Below, in pieces: positions 50,397-59,468 of a stretch of 64,000 nucleotides of DNA. The notes below the pieces were generated by a model. The model made no database searches, had not been told where the DNA came from, and saw only the letters and a list, made by a program, of their open reading frames with translations. The DNA comes from SHWC01 sp050173345 (GTDB taxonomy: Bacteria; Pseudomonadota; Alphaproteobacteria; UBA828). Where the stretch lies: contig JBFXKW010000001.1 in the NCBI GenBank assembly GCA_050173345.1, forward strand, positions 558,001 through 622,000, in the 5' to 3' direction. A program made the translations under genes and the position numbers. Within the stretch, counting starts at the first letter, position 1. Each line of letters begins with the position of its first letter.

Positions 50397-52181
50397 TCAG
50401 AAAGCATCCTCCCACGATTTCGACAGCTTGATCGCGGAATGGATGAGCCCGACCATGGAATAGGTCTGCGGGAAATTGCCCCACAACTCGCCGGTCGCGG
50501 GCTCGATGTCCTCGGAGAGGAGGCCGACCGGGTTGCGCGCGGCGAGCATGTTCTCGAACAGCTCGCGCGCCTCTGCTTTTCGTCCGATCGCGGCAAGCGC
50601 GTCGATGTACCAGAAGGTGCAGGCGTTGAACGCCACCTGCGGCACGCCGAAATCGTCTTCGTCCGAGTAGCGAAGCAGATACGGCCCGCGGCGCAGCTCA
50701 TGCTCGATCCGAGCCACCGTGCCGACGAAGCGCGGGTCCTGGTCGGAAATGAAGCCGAGCATCGGCAGCAGCAGGAGCACGGCATCGACCGCAGCGCCCC
50801 CGAAGCTGGACGTGAAGCTGTTCAGACAAGGATTCCAGGCGCCTGCCGAAACCTCCTGGTGGATGTGGCTTGCCGCCTGAGCCCAATGGGCCGCGCGGCT
50901 GGACAGGCCAAGGCGCGCCGCGATCTTCGCGAGGCGATCGCACGCGGCCCAGCACATGACGCTCGAATAGGTGTGGACCGCCTGGCGGTTGCGCAGCTCC
51001 CAGAGCCCGGCATCGGGCTGGTTCCACAGCTTCTCGGCCTGACGGCCGAGCACCTCGAGCCGCTCGAACAGCGCCTCGTCGCCCCTGCGGGTCAGCCGGA
51101 TGTCGAAGAACATCTGGGTGCAGGCAAGGATGACCGAGCCATATCCGTCGTTCTGGACCTGCGTATAGGCGCCGTTGCCGATCCTCACCGGCCCCATGCC
51201 GCGATAGCCCGAGAGCGAGCCCACCATCGATTCGTCGAGCTGCTTGCTCTGCGTGATGCCGAACACCGGCTGCAGGTAGCCGCCATCCGAAGCCGCCGCG
51301 ATGTTCAGGATATAGCTCAGATATTCTTCCATGGTCTTGGTCGCGCCCAGGGCGTTGAGCGCGTTCACGACGAAATACGAGTCGCGCAGCCAGCTGAACC
51401 GATAGTCCCAGTTGCGGCCGCTATCGGGCGCTTCGGGGATCGAGGTGGTCGGCGCGGCGATGATGGCGCCGGTCTCCTCGAAATTGGACAGCTTGAGCGT
51501 GATGGCCGCGCGGATGACCGCCTCCTGCCATTCGAACGGTATGGATAGATACCGGCACCATTCCTGCCAGTAATCGTCGGTATACTCGAAAAATTCCCGG
51601 AACACGGCGCCGACCGGTGCCGTGAGCGTCTCGTCCGGCCCGAGATGAAGGGTCAACGGCGTCTCGAGGATGAAAGGCGCCTCGTCCATCACATAGGCGA
51701 CAGACGCATCCGTAGTCAGGCGGAGCGTCATGTCCGGCATCACATAGCGTATGTGGTTGGAGCCGTGCGTGATCTCCGGGCGAAACCGGCCATAGCCGAA
51801 GGCCGGACGAACCCGGACCCTGATGCGCGGCGCGCCGGACAGCGGCATGACCTGCCGGAGCATCGCCGCCGGGCGGAAGATGCGGCCATACTGCTTGAAG
51901 CGCGGCGCGAAATCGGTGACCCGGATCGCCGCGCCGTGCCGGTCGCGGAGCGTCGTCTCGATGATCGCCGAATTGTCCCGATAGCGCTGGCTGGCCTCTG
52001 CCAGGTCCAGAAGCTCGATCGCGAAGAAGCCGTAGTCATTGCCGTTCGCGCCGTCGAGCAGCGCGCAGAAGCGCGGATCGCCGTCGAAGCGCGGCAGGCA
52101 GCACCAGACGATGCGGGCGAACCTGTCCAGCAGCGCGCTGTAGCTGCAATTGCCGATGACGGCGAGATCGAGATTGCTCAC
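50397..52181 (-). CDS. Glycoside hydrolase family 15 protein (trehalase/glucoamylase-like)
   Basis: A 594-residue GH15 protein. The N-terminal beta-sandwich starts DLAVIGNCSYSALLDR and WCCLPRFDGDPRFCALLD; the (alpha/alpha)6 barrel has PEAPDSGRNWDYRFSWLRDS (substrate site) and, near the C-terminus, ATGELWGNFPQTYSMVGLIH with a catalytic Glu. GH15 of this type next to otsB is common in proteobacteria; some are trehalases and others glucoamylases. The GTG at 52181 is preferred since it overlaps the otsB stop (GTGA) and homology begins at SNLDLAVIGN; a further ATG lies at 52223. Confidence 0.88.
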   Translation of the reverse strand: MSNLDLAVIGNCSYSALLDRFARIVWCCLPRFDGDPRFCALLDGANGNDYGFFAIELLDLAEASQRYRDNSAIIETTLRDRHGAAIRVTDFAPRFKQYGRIFRPAAMLRQVMPLSGAPRIRVRVRPAFGYGRFRPEITHGSNHIRYVMPDMTLRLTTDASVAYVMDEAPFILETPLTLHLGPDETLTAPVGAVFREFFEYTDDYWQEWCRYLSIPFEWQEAVIRAAITLKLSNFEETGAIIAAPTTSIPEAPDSGRNWDYRFSWLRDSYFVVNALNALGATKTMEEYLSYILNIAAASDGGYLQPVFGITQSKQLDESMVGSLSGYRGMGPVRIGNGAYTQVQNDGYGSVILACTQMFFDIRLTRRGDEALFERLEVLGRQAEKLWNQPDAGLWELRNRQAVHTYSSVMCWAACDRLAKIAARLGLSSRAAHWAQAASHIHQEVSAGAWNPCLNSFTSSFGGAAVDAVLLLLPMLGFISDQDPRFVGTVARIEHELRRGPYLLRYSDEDDFGVPQVAFNACTFWYIDALAAIGRKAEARELFENMLAARNPVGLLSEDIEPATGELWGNFPQTYSMVGLIHSAIKLSKSWEDAF

Positions 52182-52960
52182 CGACCTACGCTCCGAAAAT
52201 CGCGCCGGAGCATCGAGGGCCAAGCCTCCAGCCAGTCGACGACCTCCTCGACGCCGGCGAGACTGTAGCGGGCGATCGTGTCTGCGCCGCTGCCGACGCG
52301 AATGGCGTGGCCGTCGAGCGCGTTGACGCAGGCGAAGCCGTCCTCGTCCGTGGCGTCGTCGCCGATGAAGACCGGCACATGACCCACGAACGGCGCTTCG
52401 CCCATGAATTCGCGGATGGCCGTGCCCTTGTCGGCATGCCTCGGCTTGATCTCGCTCACCAGTTTGCCGTGAATGACGTGCAGTTCGCCCGCGAACGGGC
52501 GCACCAGATCGTCGACGAGGCTCCGTATCTCACCCGCCCTTTCCGGCGACCGGCGATAGTGCACCGCCAACGCACCCCCCTTGTCCTCGAGGATGACCCC
52601 CTCGTTCACGCGCGCCGCGTGAGCCAGGGGTAGACGCAGCCTGTCCAGCGTCTCGGAAGCCGCCTGCGCGTACACGATGCCGCGGGCATCCCGGCGCTCG
52701 AGACCATGAAGCCCGGCAGCAGGCAATGTATGCGGTGCGAACAGCCGGTCGAGATCGTCGATGCGCCGGCCGCTGATCAGGGCGACCGCGCCACGCAGGC
52801 AGTGCAAGACCGCCTCGAGGACGCGGCACACGCGCTCGCTCCGCTCGACGCCGTCCGGCGTCTCGGCAAGATGAAGGATCGTCCCGTCGATATCGAGAAA
52901 AAGCGCCCAATCGGGCCTCGGGCGAAGCGCGAGGGCTGACGATCTGCCTGAGCTGTCCAT
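52178..52960 (-). CDS. otsB: Trehalose-6-phosphate phosphatase
   Basis: A 260-residue HAD-family phosphatase that turns trehalose 6-phosphate into trehalose. The nucleophile motif is FLDIDGTI (D23, with D25), motif II is ALISGRRIDDLDRLF, and motif IV is VFIGDDATDEDGF with the magnesium aspartates. GLHGLERR and the KPRHADKG segment are also typical. It precedes and overlaps the GH15 gene and is divergent from phhB (129-base gap). Trehalose helps against drying and osmotic stress. Confidence 0.93.
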   Translation of the reverse strand: MDSSGRSSALALRPRPDWALFLDIDGTILHLAETPDGVERSERVCRVLEAVLHCLRGAVALISGRRIDDLDRLFAPHTLPAAGLHGLERRDARGIVYAQAASETLDRLRLPLAHAARVNEGVILEDKGGALAVHYRRSPERAGEIRSLVDDLVRPFAGELHVIHGKLVSEIKPRHADKGTAIREFMGEAPFVGHVPVFIGDDATDEDGFACVNALDGHAIRVGSGADTIARYSLAGVEEVVDWLEAWPSMLRRDFRSVGR

Positions 52961-53089
52961 CGCTACCGCGGTGGCTCGTCGAGGGTATCGAGTCGAGATT
53001 TTGCCTTATCTATGCGCTAGGATCGAGGCGGACAACCGAACGCCGGTGCCCAACGCCTTGCCGGACGTTTATCGGGGAGCGTGGCAGCG

Positions 53090-53458
53090 ATGGCTGAGAC
53101 CGGCCTGTCGCAGAAGATCTGTGTGCCGTGCCGTGGCGGCATCCCGCCCTTGCCGGCCGAGCAGGTGGCCGCGTTGCTGCCCCAGGTGCCCGGCTGGGAG
53201 GCCCGCGACGATGCGAGCGCCATCGAGGCGCGCTTTCGCTTCAAGAACTTTCGGGTAGCGCTGGATTTTGTGTCTCGGGTGGGCGAACTGGCGGAGGCCG
53301 AGTTTCATCACCCCGTCTCGATCAGCTTCGGCTGGGGTTTCGCCACCATCGTCCTCCAGACCAAGAAGATAAAGGGACTCCACGAAAACGATTTCATCAT
53401 GGCCGCCAAGATCAACGAAATCGCCGCGGGGCTGGCCGATGGCAAGAGGGACGCCTAG
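53090..53458 (+). CDS. phhB: 4a-hydroxytetrahydrobiopterin dehydratase (pterin-4a-carbinolamine dehydratase)
   Basis: A 122-residue PCD protein. It has the catalytic HHP in EAEFHHPVSISFGWGFATI and the second half KKIKGLHENDFIMAAKINEI, close to the variant of the family where the usual HHPEW is followed by a longer strand. In bacteria it recycles the pterin of phenylalanine hydroxylase or acts in cofactor use. The ATG at 53090 is preferred: GGGGAG at 53074-53079 lies 10 bases ahead of it, while the GTG at 53081 would be too close. No phhA is near; it lies between otsB and otsA for no clear reason. Confidence 0.87.
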   Translation: MAETGLSQKICVPCRGGIPPLPAEQVAALLPQVPGWEARDDASAIEARFRFKNFRVALDFVSRVGELAEAEFHHPVSISFGWGFATIVLQTKKIKGLHENDFIMAAKINEIAAGLADGKRDA

Positions 53459-53726
53459 GGCAGAATCGCTTGATCGGGGCGAACAGTACGGGGTTCTTTT
53501 GCCCCAGGATTCTCCCTTGTGTGACATGCAGCCGCCCCTATATGAACGTCCGAGGGCGGCGATCGCGCCCACCCTATTTCGGAAAAGCGATACGGCAGGT
53601 GAAACTCCGCCCGGCAAGCGGCGTTCCTGAAATGTCATTTGAAGCTCGGATGGCCCCCTTCCTCGCGAGCGCGATGGTCGAGCCCTGCGCTCGGCAGCGG
53701 CGAAGAGAACAAAGGGAGGCGAAACG

Positions 53727-55310
53727 ATGAGGCTGATCGGATGGCCGCTTGGCCAAGGTTCCCGGGACAAGGCCGGGATCGGCCCGAATCGTGAAAGCGG
53801 CGGGAGCACGGCGCGTCCCCAGCCAATCAGGACGCCGATCGGCGGCAGCGGAGAGCGCCGCCTCCATTCTCCGGCGCAGTCAACCCAAGGGGCGCGCCGG
53901 CTCGTCATCGTCTCCAATCGGATCGTTGACCCGCGTCGCAACCGGAAGGCCGGCGGACTCGCCGTCGCCATCGGCGATACCATGGTGGCATCCGGCGGCC
54001 TGTGGTTCGGCTGGAGCGGCAAGGTCAGCGACGACGCGAGCGCCGGCAGCCCCGCCGCCAGACGCAGCGGCGGCATCGACCTGGTAGCGCTCGACCTGAC
54101 GCCCCAGGAGCGCGACGGCTACTATCACGGCTTCGCCAATCAATGCCTTTGGCCGCTCTTCCACTACCGTACCGACTTGGTGCGCTTCGATCGCGGCTTC
54201 CTGCAAACCTACAGGGCCGTCAACCGCCGCTTCGCCGAGTCCCTCGCGCATCTGTTGCGCCCGGATGACGTGGCGTGGGTGCACGACTTCCATTTGCTGC
54301 CGCTCGGCGCCGAGTTGCGCCGGCTCGGCTGCCGCCAGCCGCTCGGCTTCTTCCTCCATGTTCCGTTCCCGCCGACCGAGGTCGTCGCCACCCTCCCGGG
54401 CCATCGCGATCTCCTCGGCGAGCTGATGGCTTATGACCTGCTCGGCTTCCAGACCGAAAATGACACGGCGTGCTTCCGCGTCTACGCATCGCGCGAGCTT
54501 CGCGCCGAGGCGTTGCCCGCGGGCAGGCTGCGAAGCGCCAGCCGCGAAACCGTGGCGCGCGCGTTCCCGGTCGGCATCGATGTCGACGCCTTCGCCGCAT
54601 TGAGCGCGAGCGCCGATACGGGCAGCCAGGTCGAATCCCTCAAGACCTCGCTTGGCGGGCGCGCCCTCGTCGTCGGCGTCGACCGCCTGGACTATTCGAA
54701 GGGCCTGCCCCAGCGCTTCTCGGCCTATCGGCGGCTGCTGGAAACCTCGCCGGAATATCGCAACCAGGTCGTGCTGATGCAGGTCTGCCCGCCGAGTCGG
54801 GAGGAGCTGCCATCCTATGTCGACATCCGGCGCGAGCTGGACCGGCTCGAAGGCGCGATCCACGGCCAGTTCGCCGAGTTCGACTGGACGCCGGTGCGCT
54901 ATATCAGGCGTGCGGTGCCGCGCGAGAAGCTGGCGGCACTCTACCGCGCAAGCAAGGTCGGCCTCGTCACCCCGCTCAGAGACGGCATGAACCTGGTGGC
55001 AAAGGAGTTCGTCGCCGCGCAGGATCCGGACGATCCCGGCGTGCTGGTGCTGTCCTCCTTCGCCGGTGCGGCCGAGACGATGGGCGAGGCACTCATCGTC
55101 AATCCCTATGACGTCGACGAGGTGGCGGCGGCGCTGAGCGAGGCGCTGCGCATGCCGCTTGCCGAACGCCAGGCACGCCACGCCTCGCTGCTCGCCACGA
55201 TCAAGAAGAGCAGCGCCGAGGCTTGGCAGCGCGGTTTCCTGGCGGCGCTGGCCGCCCTGCACGACGGGCCTGGCGCGCGAGCGCAACCGGCGTCCTTCCT
55301 GCGGGCTTGA
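53727..55310 (+). CDS. otsA: Trehalose-6-phosphate synthase
   Basis: A 527-residue GT20 enzyme joining UDP-glucose and glucose 6-phosphate. Motifs: VIVSNRIVDPRRNRKAGGLA, GGLWFGWSG, WVHDFHLLPLGAEL, FFLHVPFPPTEV, GVDRLDYSKGLPQRF and PLRDGMNLVAKEFVAAQ. The first 55 residues are an unusual Pro/Ser/Gly-rich extension before the catalytic core. The ATG at 53727 is chosen because AGGGAGG (53713-53719) lies in front. otsB is coded 770 bases to the left on the opposite strand; the two make trehalose from sugar phosphate. Confidence 0.92.
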   Translation: MRLIGWPLGQGSRDKAGIGPNRESGGSTARPQPIRTPIGGSGERRLHSPAQSTQGARRLVIVSNRIVDPRRNRKAGGLAVAIGDTMVASGGLWFGWSGKVSDDASAGSPAARRSGGIDLVALDLTPQERDGYYHGFANQCLWPLFHYRTDLVRFDRGFLQTYRAVNRRFAESLAHLLRPDDVAWVHDFHLLPLGAELRRLGCRQPLGFFLHVPFPPTEVVATLPGHRDLLGELMAYDLLGFQTENDTACFRVYASRELRAEALPAGRLRSASRETVARAFPVGIDVDAFAALSASADTGSQVESLKTSLGGRALVVGVDRLDYSKGLPQRFSAYRRLLETSPEYRNQVVLMQVCPPSREELPSYVDIRRELDRLEGAIHGQFAEFDWTPVRYIRRAVPREKLAALYRASKVGLVTPLRDGMNLVAKEFVAAQDPDDPGVLVLSSFAGAAETMGEALIVNPYDVDEVAAALSEALRMPLAERQARHASLLATIKKSSAEAWQRGFLAALAALHDGPGARAQPASFLRA

Positions 55311-55363
55311 GTCGTCGATGGGGCCGTCGGCGCTCCCGGTAGCTGCCGGGGCGGTGCCGGACT

Positions 55364-55915
55364 TCAGGGTGATTGCGTCGTCTGGAAGGCGCCGTCGGAT
55401 TTGGTCAGCGACAGCGAGACCCAGCTGCCGTCGTCGATATCGAGCAGTTGCAGCGATGTCGGGCTGATCGAGACCGATGGGCCGGGACCACCCGGGTCGC
55501 CGTCCATCGTCATGGCCTCCACGATGGCGGCGGCGGTGTCGTTCATCAACACGGGCTCGCTGTCGTCGCCGGGGGCCGCGTTCTCCTCGCCCGAGGCACT
55601 TGCGCCGTGCGAGGGCCATGCGGGGTCGGCAGCATCGGCCCAGGCGTCGGGCGCCTCCCCCTCCGCCACGGGCGGCAGGACGGAGATTCGCGCAAGCTCC
55701 GCATCGGTCATAGAGCCGGCCGGCCGCGTGGCTTCGCCGGCGGCAAGCTCGTCGTGCGGAACCAGGATCGCGGCCAGGCACGCCGCAGCAGCGAGGATCG
55801 TGATGCCGATGCGAGCCGGTCGCCTGCGGCCGCCCCGGCGGAGGAAACCGCTAAGAGCCAATGCGAAACGCCGGTGCCGCGCTCGGTGCATGCGAATACC
55901 GTAATCGATTCCCAT
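55364..55915 (-). CDS. Hypothetical single-span membrane protein
   Basis: A 183-residue protein I do not recognise. It has an Arg-rich cytoplasmic start (RARHRRFALALSGFLRRGG), one membrane helix (IGITILAAAACLAAILV, residues 37-53) and an acidic, low-complexity extracytoplasmic part (DAWADAADPAWPSHG, EENAAPGDDSE) ending in a small strand-rich region. There is no clear ribosome site at 55915; a later ATG at 55891 is possible. Frames on the other strand also stay open here, so the call depends on the membrane topology. It is convergent with otsA. Confidence 0.5.
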   Translation of the reverse strand: MGIDYGIRMHRARHRRFALALSGFLRRGGRRRPARIGITILAAAACLAAILVPHDELAAGEATRPAGSMTDAELARISVLPPVAEGEAPDAWADAADPAWPSHGASASGEENAAPGDDSEPVLMNDTAAAIVEAMTMDGDPGGPGPSVSISPTSLQLLDIDDGSWVSLSLTKSDGAFQTTQSP

Positions 55916-56399
55916 GCTCGGAGAAATAGAAATATCCAGAAGGATATTCTGGATTTCGGCGCGGATTCGACGAAGATCAGCCTCGAATTTTAATATTGAC
56001 GATCGATATATGTCCTATATTTTCAGCATTCGGCCTCGGAATGCCCAGCAATGGCCGACCGGCGGAGTCGCGTCCGCGATGAGGCTCGACCGGGCAGGCA
56101 GCCACGCCCTGCACGGGCGGTCATGACCGCACCACCGGCCGGAACGGTGCTAGAGTGAGGCGCATGATGGCTACCTTGCTCCTGCTCTTCGCCTGGACCC
56201 TGTTGCCGCCGCCGGCCTGGACCGCACTGATCGGCCGCCTCGCCGAGGCCGATATGCCGCGCGAGGATGGGGACAGGCAGCATGCGGTCGGAGCATTGGG
56301 AGAGGCTGGCAGCTCGGCGGAATGGCGGAGGCCAGAGGGCGCCGGGGTAGACTCCAGTTCAAATTCCCCACAAATCGGGAATCAGGGCTGAGGAGTTCC
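55916..56399. other. 484-base interval with A+T-rich block and no firm gene
   Basis: Bases 55917-56035 are A+T-rich with short hairpins (AATATCC/GGATATT near 55931-55948). A short open frame from ATG 56164 to 56391 codes a hydrophobic start (MMATLLLLFAWTLLPPPAW) and then a featureless tail; I do not call it a gene. The stretch marks the edge of the lower-GC patch with the hepT remnant. Confidence 0.5.
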
Positions 56400-56746
56400 T
56401 TACCTTTCGTTCTCTTTGATCAGCGTTGCGATCTCGCGGTGGAGGATCGGAAGCTTGGCCTCGACGACATCCCAAACCAGGCGGTCGTCAACCTCAGCGT
56501 AGCCATGGATCAGGATGTTGCGGAATGCGATGATGCGCCGATAGTCGCTAATCTGCGATGCTAGGGCTTCGTCGAGCTTGGCCAGGCGAGAAAGCGCCTC
56601 GCCGATGATCTCGAATTCGCGCTCGACGCGGCGCGCAACATAGCGTCTCGCTCATAGTCCACGAATACCTTGCCCGAGGTGAACTCGGCGAGAAGCTTGG
56701 CAGCACGCTCGATGTCGTGCAGATACTTCCTTGCCTCAAGCCGCAT
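56400..56746 (-). pseudogene. hepT: Frameshifted hepT toxin gene (DUF86)
   Basis: Reading leftward from ATG 56746, the first 40 codons give a DUF86/HepT start (MRLEARKYLHDIERAAKLLA, EFTSGKVFVDYERDAMLRAA). At about 56627-56630 one base is missing. In the next frame the protein continues as VEREFEIIGEALSRLAKL, then YRRIIAFRNILIHGYAEVDD, to a TAA at 56400-56402. The total of 347 bases is one short of a multiple of three. The RNase motif R-x4-H-x-Y (RNILIHGY) lies after the break, so no active toxin can be made unless the base is missing from the read only. It overlaps the antitoxin gene by 11 bases. Confidence 0.82.
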
Positions 56747-57080
56747 AGAGCAGCGCCTTGGTCTTCTCAACTGCTTCGCGGAAATAGGAATTCTTGATCG
56801 CCGAGCCAACCACAAGGTCGACCTTGCGTTCGAATAGACGCTCCAAGCCTTCAAGCAGGCCGAAATAGTCATCGGCATAGCCGCCCACGGGCCGTGGCCC
56901 AAACTCGACAAGGAAATCGAGATCGCTGACACCGGGCCGCGCGTGCCCTGTCGCAGCGGACCCGAACAGCTCCAGACGGCTCACATGGCAGCGGCGGCAC
57001 AGTGCCTCCAGCTCAACGCGGCGGCGTTCGATTTCAGCAAGCGCGACCTGGTCACCAGCCACAAGATAGCCCTCCAGCAC
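56736..57080 (-). CDS. mntA: MntA-like minimal nucleotidyltransferase antitoxin
   Basis: A 114-residue minimal nucleotidyltransferase. The active-site motif is FGSAATGHARPGVSDLDFLV with the Gly-Ser and the two Asp; the C-terminal part is ERKVDLVVGSAIKNSYFREA. In HepT/MntA modules this protein adds AMP to a tyrosine of HepT to block its RNase activity. The GTG at 57080 is the first start before the helix AEIERRRVELEALC. It is intact, although the partner hepT just downstream is frameshifted. The patch is about 59% G+C by my count over 56401-56700, lower than the flanking genes. Confidence 0.85.
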   Translation of the reverse strand: MLEGYLVAGDQVALAEIERRRVELEALCRRCHVSRLELFGSAATGHARPGVSDLDFLVEFGPRPVGGYADDYFGLLEGLERLFERKVDLVVGSAIKNSYFREAVEKTKALLYAA

Positions 57081-57132
57081 GTCGACCGGCGACTGGGGGT
57101 GGGCGGATTGTCCGCTAGTACGTTGATCCGAT

Positions 57133-57207
57133 TGGTGAGCCCGCTGGGGATCGAACCCAGGACCCTCTGATTAAAAGTCAGATGCTCTACCGCTGAGCTA
57201 CGGGCTC
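57133..57207 (-). tRNA. tRNA-Lys (anticodon TTT)
   Basis: The minus strand folds into a cloverleaf: acceptor GAGCCCG with CGGGCTC, discriminator A and encoded CCA at 57133-57135. The anticodon loop is CTTTTAA, anticodon TTT; T-loop is GGTTCGATCCC. Length is 75 bases. It lies 53 bases upstream of mntA. Confidence 0.95.
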
Positions 57208-57288
57208 GTTCAGTTCAACAGCCGTCGGTCGAGTGCCGTTTAGCACGGCGTGGAGGCGCCGGCAAAGGCTCGGAGGCGTGGGCCGCTC

Positions 57289-58425
57289 TCAGGCTTCGGC
57301 GGCCGCTTCCTCCGCTTCGCCGGTGCCGCCCCGGTAGCGCGCGAGGAACGCCGCCGCGGCTTCGGCGAGACGGCCCTCGCCGATCGCCTGGCGCAGCCGG
57401 GCCATCAACCCTTGATAGAAGTGGAGGTTGTGCAGGGTCAAGAGGATCGGCCCGAGCATCTCCTCGCAGCGGAACAGATGATGGATATAGGCGCGCGCAT
57501 AGGCGCCGCACACCGGACAGCCACAATCGGGGTCGAGCGGCCCGGCGTCGTCCTGGTGCCGGGCGTTCCGCATGTTGAGCGTGCCGTCATGGGTGTAGGC
57601 GCGGCCGGTGCGGCCCGAGCGGGTGGGCAGCACGCAGTCGAACATGTCAATGCCGCGGCCGACCGCCTCGACCAGATCGCCCGGCGTGCCGACGCCCATC
57701 AGGTAGCGCGGCTTGTCGGCGGGCAGATGACCGTCGAGCGCGTCGAGCACGTCGAGCATGCGGGCCTGGCCCTCGCCGACCGCGAGCCCGCCGATCGCGT
57801 AGCCGTCGAAGCCGATGGCGGCGAGTGCGGCGGCCGATTCGTGGCGCAGCGTGGGGTAGACGCTGCCCTGCACGATGCCGAACACGCCGTTGCCCTCGCC
57901 CGCCCGGAACGCCGCCTTGCTGCGCTCGGCCCAGCGCATCGAGCGGCGCATCGAGGCCGCCGCCTCCGCCTCGCTCGCAGGAAAGGGCGTGCACTCGTCG
58001 AGCACCATCTGAATGTCCGAACCCAGCAGCGCCTGGATGCGCATCGCCTCCTCGGGCGTCAGGCGCCGGGGCGAGCCGTCCAGATGCGAGCGGAAGGTGA
58101 TGCCGTCCTCGTCGATGGTGCGCAGCTTGGCGAGCGACATCGCCTGGAAGCCGCCGGAATCGGTCAGGATCGGACGGCGCCAGTTCATGAAGGCGTGCAG
58201 CCCGCCGAGCCGCGCGATGCGCTCGGCGCCCGGCCGCAGCATGAGGTGGTAGGTGTTGCCGAGCACGATCTCGGTGCCGCTGGCTTCGACCTGCTCGGGC
58301 AGCAGCCCCTTCACGGTGGCGGCGGTGCCGACCGCCATGAAGGCGGGCGTGTGGACCGCGCCGTGCGCGGTCTCGAGCCGGCCGATGCGGGCGGCGCCGT
58401 CGGTGCCGAGCAGGCTGAAGCGCAT
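57289..58425 (-). CDS. tgt: Queuine tRNA-ribosyltransferase (tRNA-guanine transglycosylase)
   Basis: A 378-residue TIM-barrel enzyme that swaps G34 for preQ1 in tRNAs with GUN anticodons. Seen: VGTAATVKGL, LTDSGGFQAMSL (catalytic Asp), GIVQGSVYPTLRHES, GGLAVGEG and the second Asp in DMFDCVLPTRSGRTG; the zinc site is DCGCPVCGAYARAYIHHLF. The ATG at 58425 shares one base with the queA stop (TGATG), so they are coupled. Together with queA it makes queuosine. Confidence 0.95.
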   Translation of the reverse strand: MRFSLLGTDGAARIGRLETAHGAVHTPAFMAVGTAATVKGLLPEQVEASGTEIVLGNTYHLMLRPGAERIARLGGLHAFMNWRRPILTDSGGFQAMSLAKLRTIDEDGITFRSHLDGSPRRLTPEEAMRIQALLGSDIQMVLDECTPFPASEAEAAASMRRSMRWAERSKAAFRAGEGNGVFGIVQGSVYPTLRHESAAALAAIGFDGYAIGGLAVGEGQARMLDVLDALDGHLPADKPRYLMGVGTPGDLVEAVGRGIDMFDCVLPTRSGRTGRAYTHDGTLNMRNARHQDDAGPLDPDCGCPVCGAYARAYIHHLFRCEEMLGPILLTLHNLHFYQGLMARLRQAIGEGRLAEAAAAFLARYRGGTGEAEEAAAEA

Positions 58426-59456
58426 CAGCGTCCCTCGGGAAAGATCAGGCAGGCATCGCCATAGGAGTAGAAGCGATAGCCTGCCTCGATGGCATGCGCA
58501 TAGGCGCGTTTCATACGATCCAGCCCGCCGAACGCCGCGACCAGCATGAAGAGCGTCGAGCACGGCAGGTGAAAGTTGGTGAGCAGCGCATCGACGCGCT
58601 TGAAACGGTAGCCCGGCACGACGAACAGGTCGATCTCGCCGTCGAACGGCGCGACGACGCCGTCCTGGTTGCTCGCCGTCTCGAGCACGCGCAGGCTAGT
58701 CGAGCCCACCGCGATGACGCGGCAGCCCTTGCCTGCGGCATCATTGACGGCGTCGGCTGCCTCTTGGCCGATGCTGCCATGCTCGGCATGCATCCGGTGA
58801 CCGCCCGTATCGTCCGCCGTGACCGGGAGGAACGTGCCGGGGCCGACATGCAGGGTCACGAAGGCATGGCCGATGCCGCGGGCCGAGAGCCGGTCGAACA
58901 GCGCCTCGGTGAAATGGAGGCCTGCGGTCGGTGCCGCCACCGCGCCCTCGTGCCGGCCGAAGACCGTCTGGTAGTCGCGCCTGTCCCGCTCGTCCGCACC
59001 GCTAGGGCGCGCGATGTAAGGCGGCAGCGGCATGGCGCCGAAGCGCTCGAGCGCGTTGCGCAGCGCCTCGCCCGCAAGCGCGAAGCGGAGCCGCACCTCG
59101 CCGCCTTCACGGCTCTCGACCGTCGCCTCGAAGCCCTCGCCGAAGCTCACCGTGTCGCCCGGCCGCAGGCGCTTGGCGGGGCGCGCCAGCGCCGACCAAC
59201 GCTCCGGCCCGAGCGGCTGCGTCAGCGTGACCTCGACGGCCGCCTCGCCGCGCCGGCCCGACAGGCGCGCCGGCACCACCTTGGTGTCGTTGAGCACGAG
59301 GATGTCGCCGGGCCGGAGCAGCTCGGGCAGGTCGCGCACATAGCGGTCGTCAAGCCGCTCGCCGATCACGAGCAGCCGCGCCGCATCGCGCGGCACCGCC
59401 GGGCGCGTCGCGATGCGCTCGCGCGGCAGCTCGAAGTCGAACAGATCGACGCGCAA
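58425..59456 (-). CDS. queA: tRNA preQ1(34) S-adenosylmethionine ribosyltransferase-isomerase
   Basis: A 343-residue QueA. It moves the ribosyl part of SAM to preQ1 in tRNA to give epoxyqueuosine. Motifs: DFELPRERIATRPA at the start, LVLNDTKVVPARLSGRR, PTAGLHFTEALFDRL, VTLHVGPGTFLPV and HLPCSTLFMLVAAF near the end. Length is normal. It lies 12 bases after coaD on the same strand, in the block gyrA-coaD-queA-tgt. Confidence 0.95.
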   Translation of the reverse strand: MRVDLFDFELPRERIATRPAVPRDAARLLVIGERLDDRYVRDLPELLRPGDILVLNDTKVVPARLSGRRGEAAVEVTLTQPLGPERWSALARPAKRLRPGDTVSFGEGFEATVESREGGEVRLRFALAGEALRNALERFGAMPLPPYIARPSGADERDRRDYQTVFGRHEGAVAAPTAGLHFTEALFDRLSARGIGHAFVTLHVGPGTFLPVTADDTGGHRMHAEHGSIGQEAADAVNDAAGKGCRVIAVGSTSLRVLETASNQDGVVAPFDGEIDLFVVPGYRFKRVDALLTNFHLPCSTLFMLVAAFGGLDRMKRAYAHAIEAGYRFYSYGDACLIFPEGR

Positions 59457-59468
59457 CCGCCGGCAGGC

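Noticed and set aside
56155..56391. Short open frame with a hydrophobic start between the hypothetical protein and hepT
   Set aside because: The tail is low-complexity, there is no ribosome site and it matches nothing, so it is left within the gap description.
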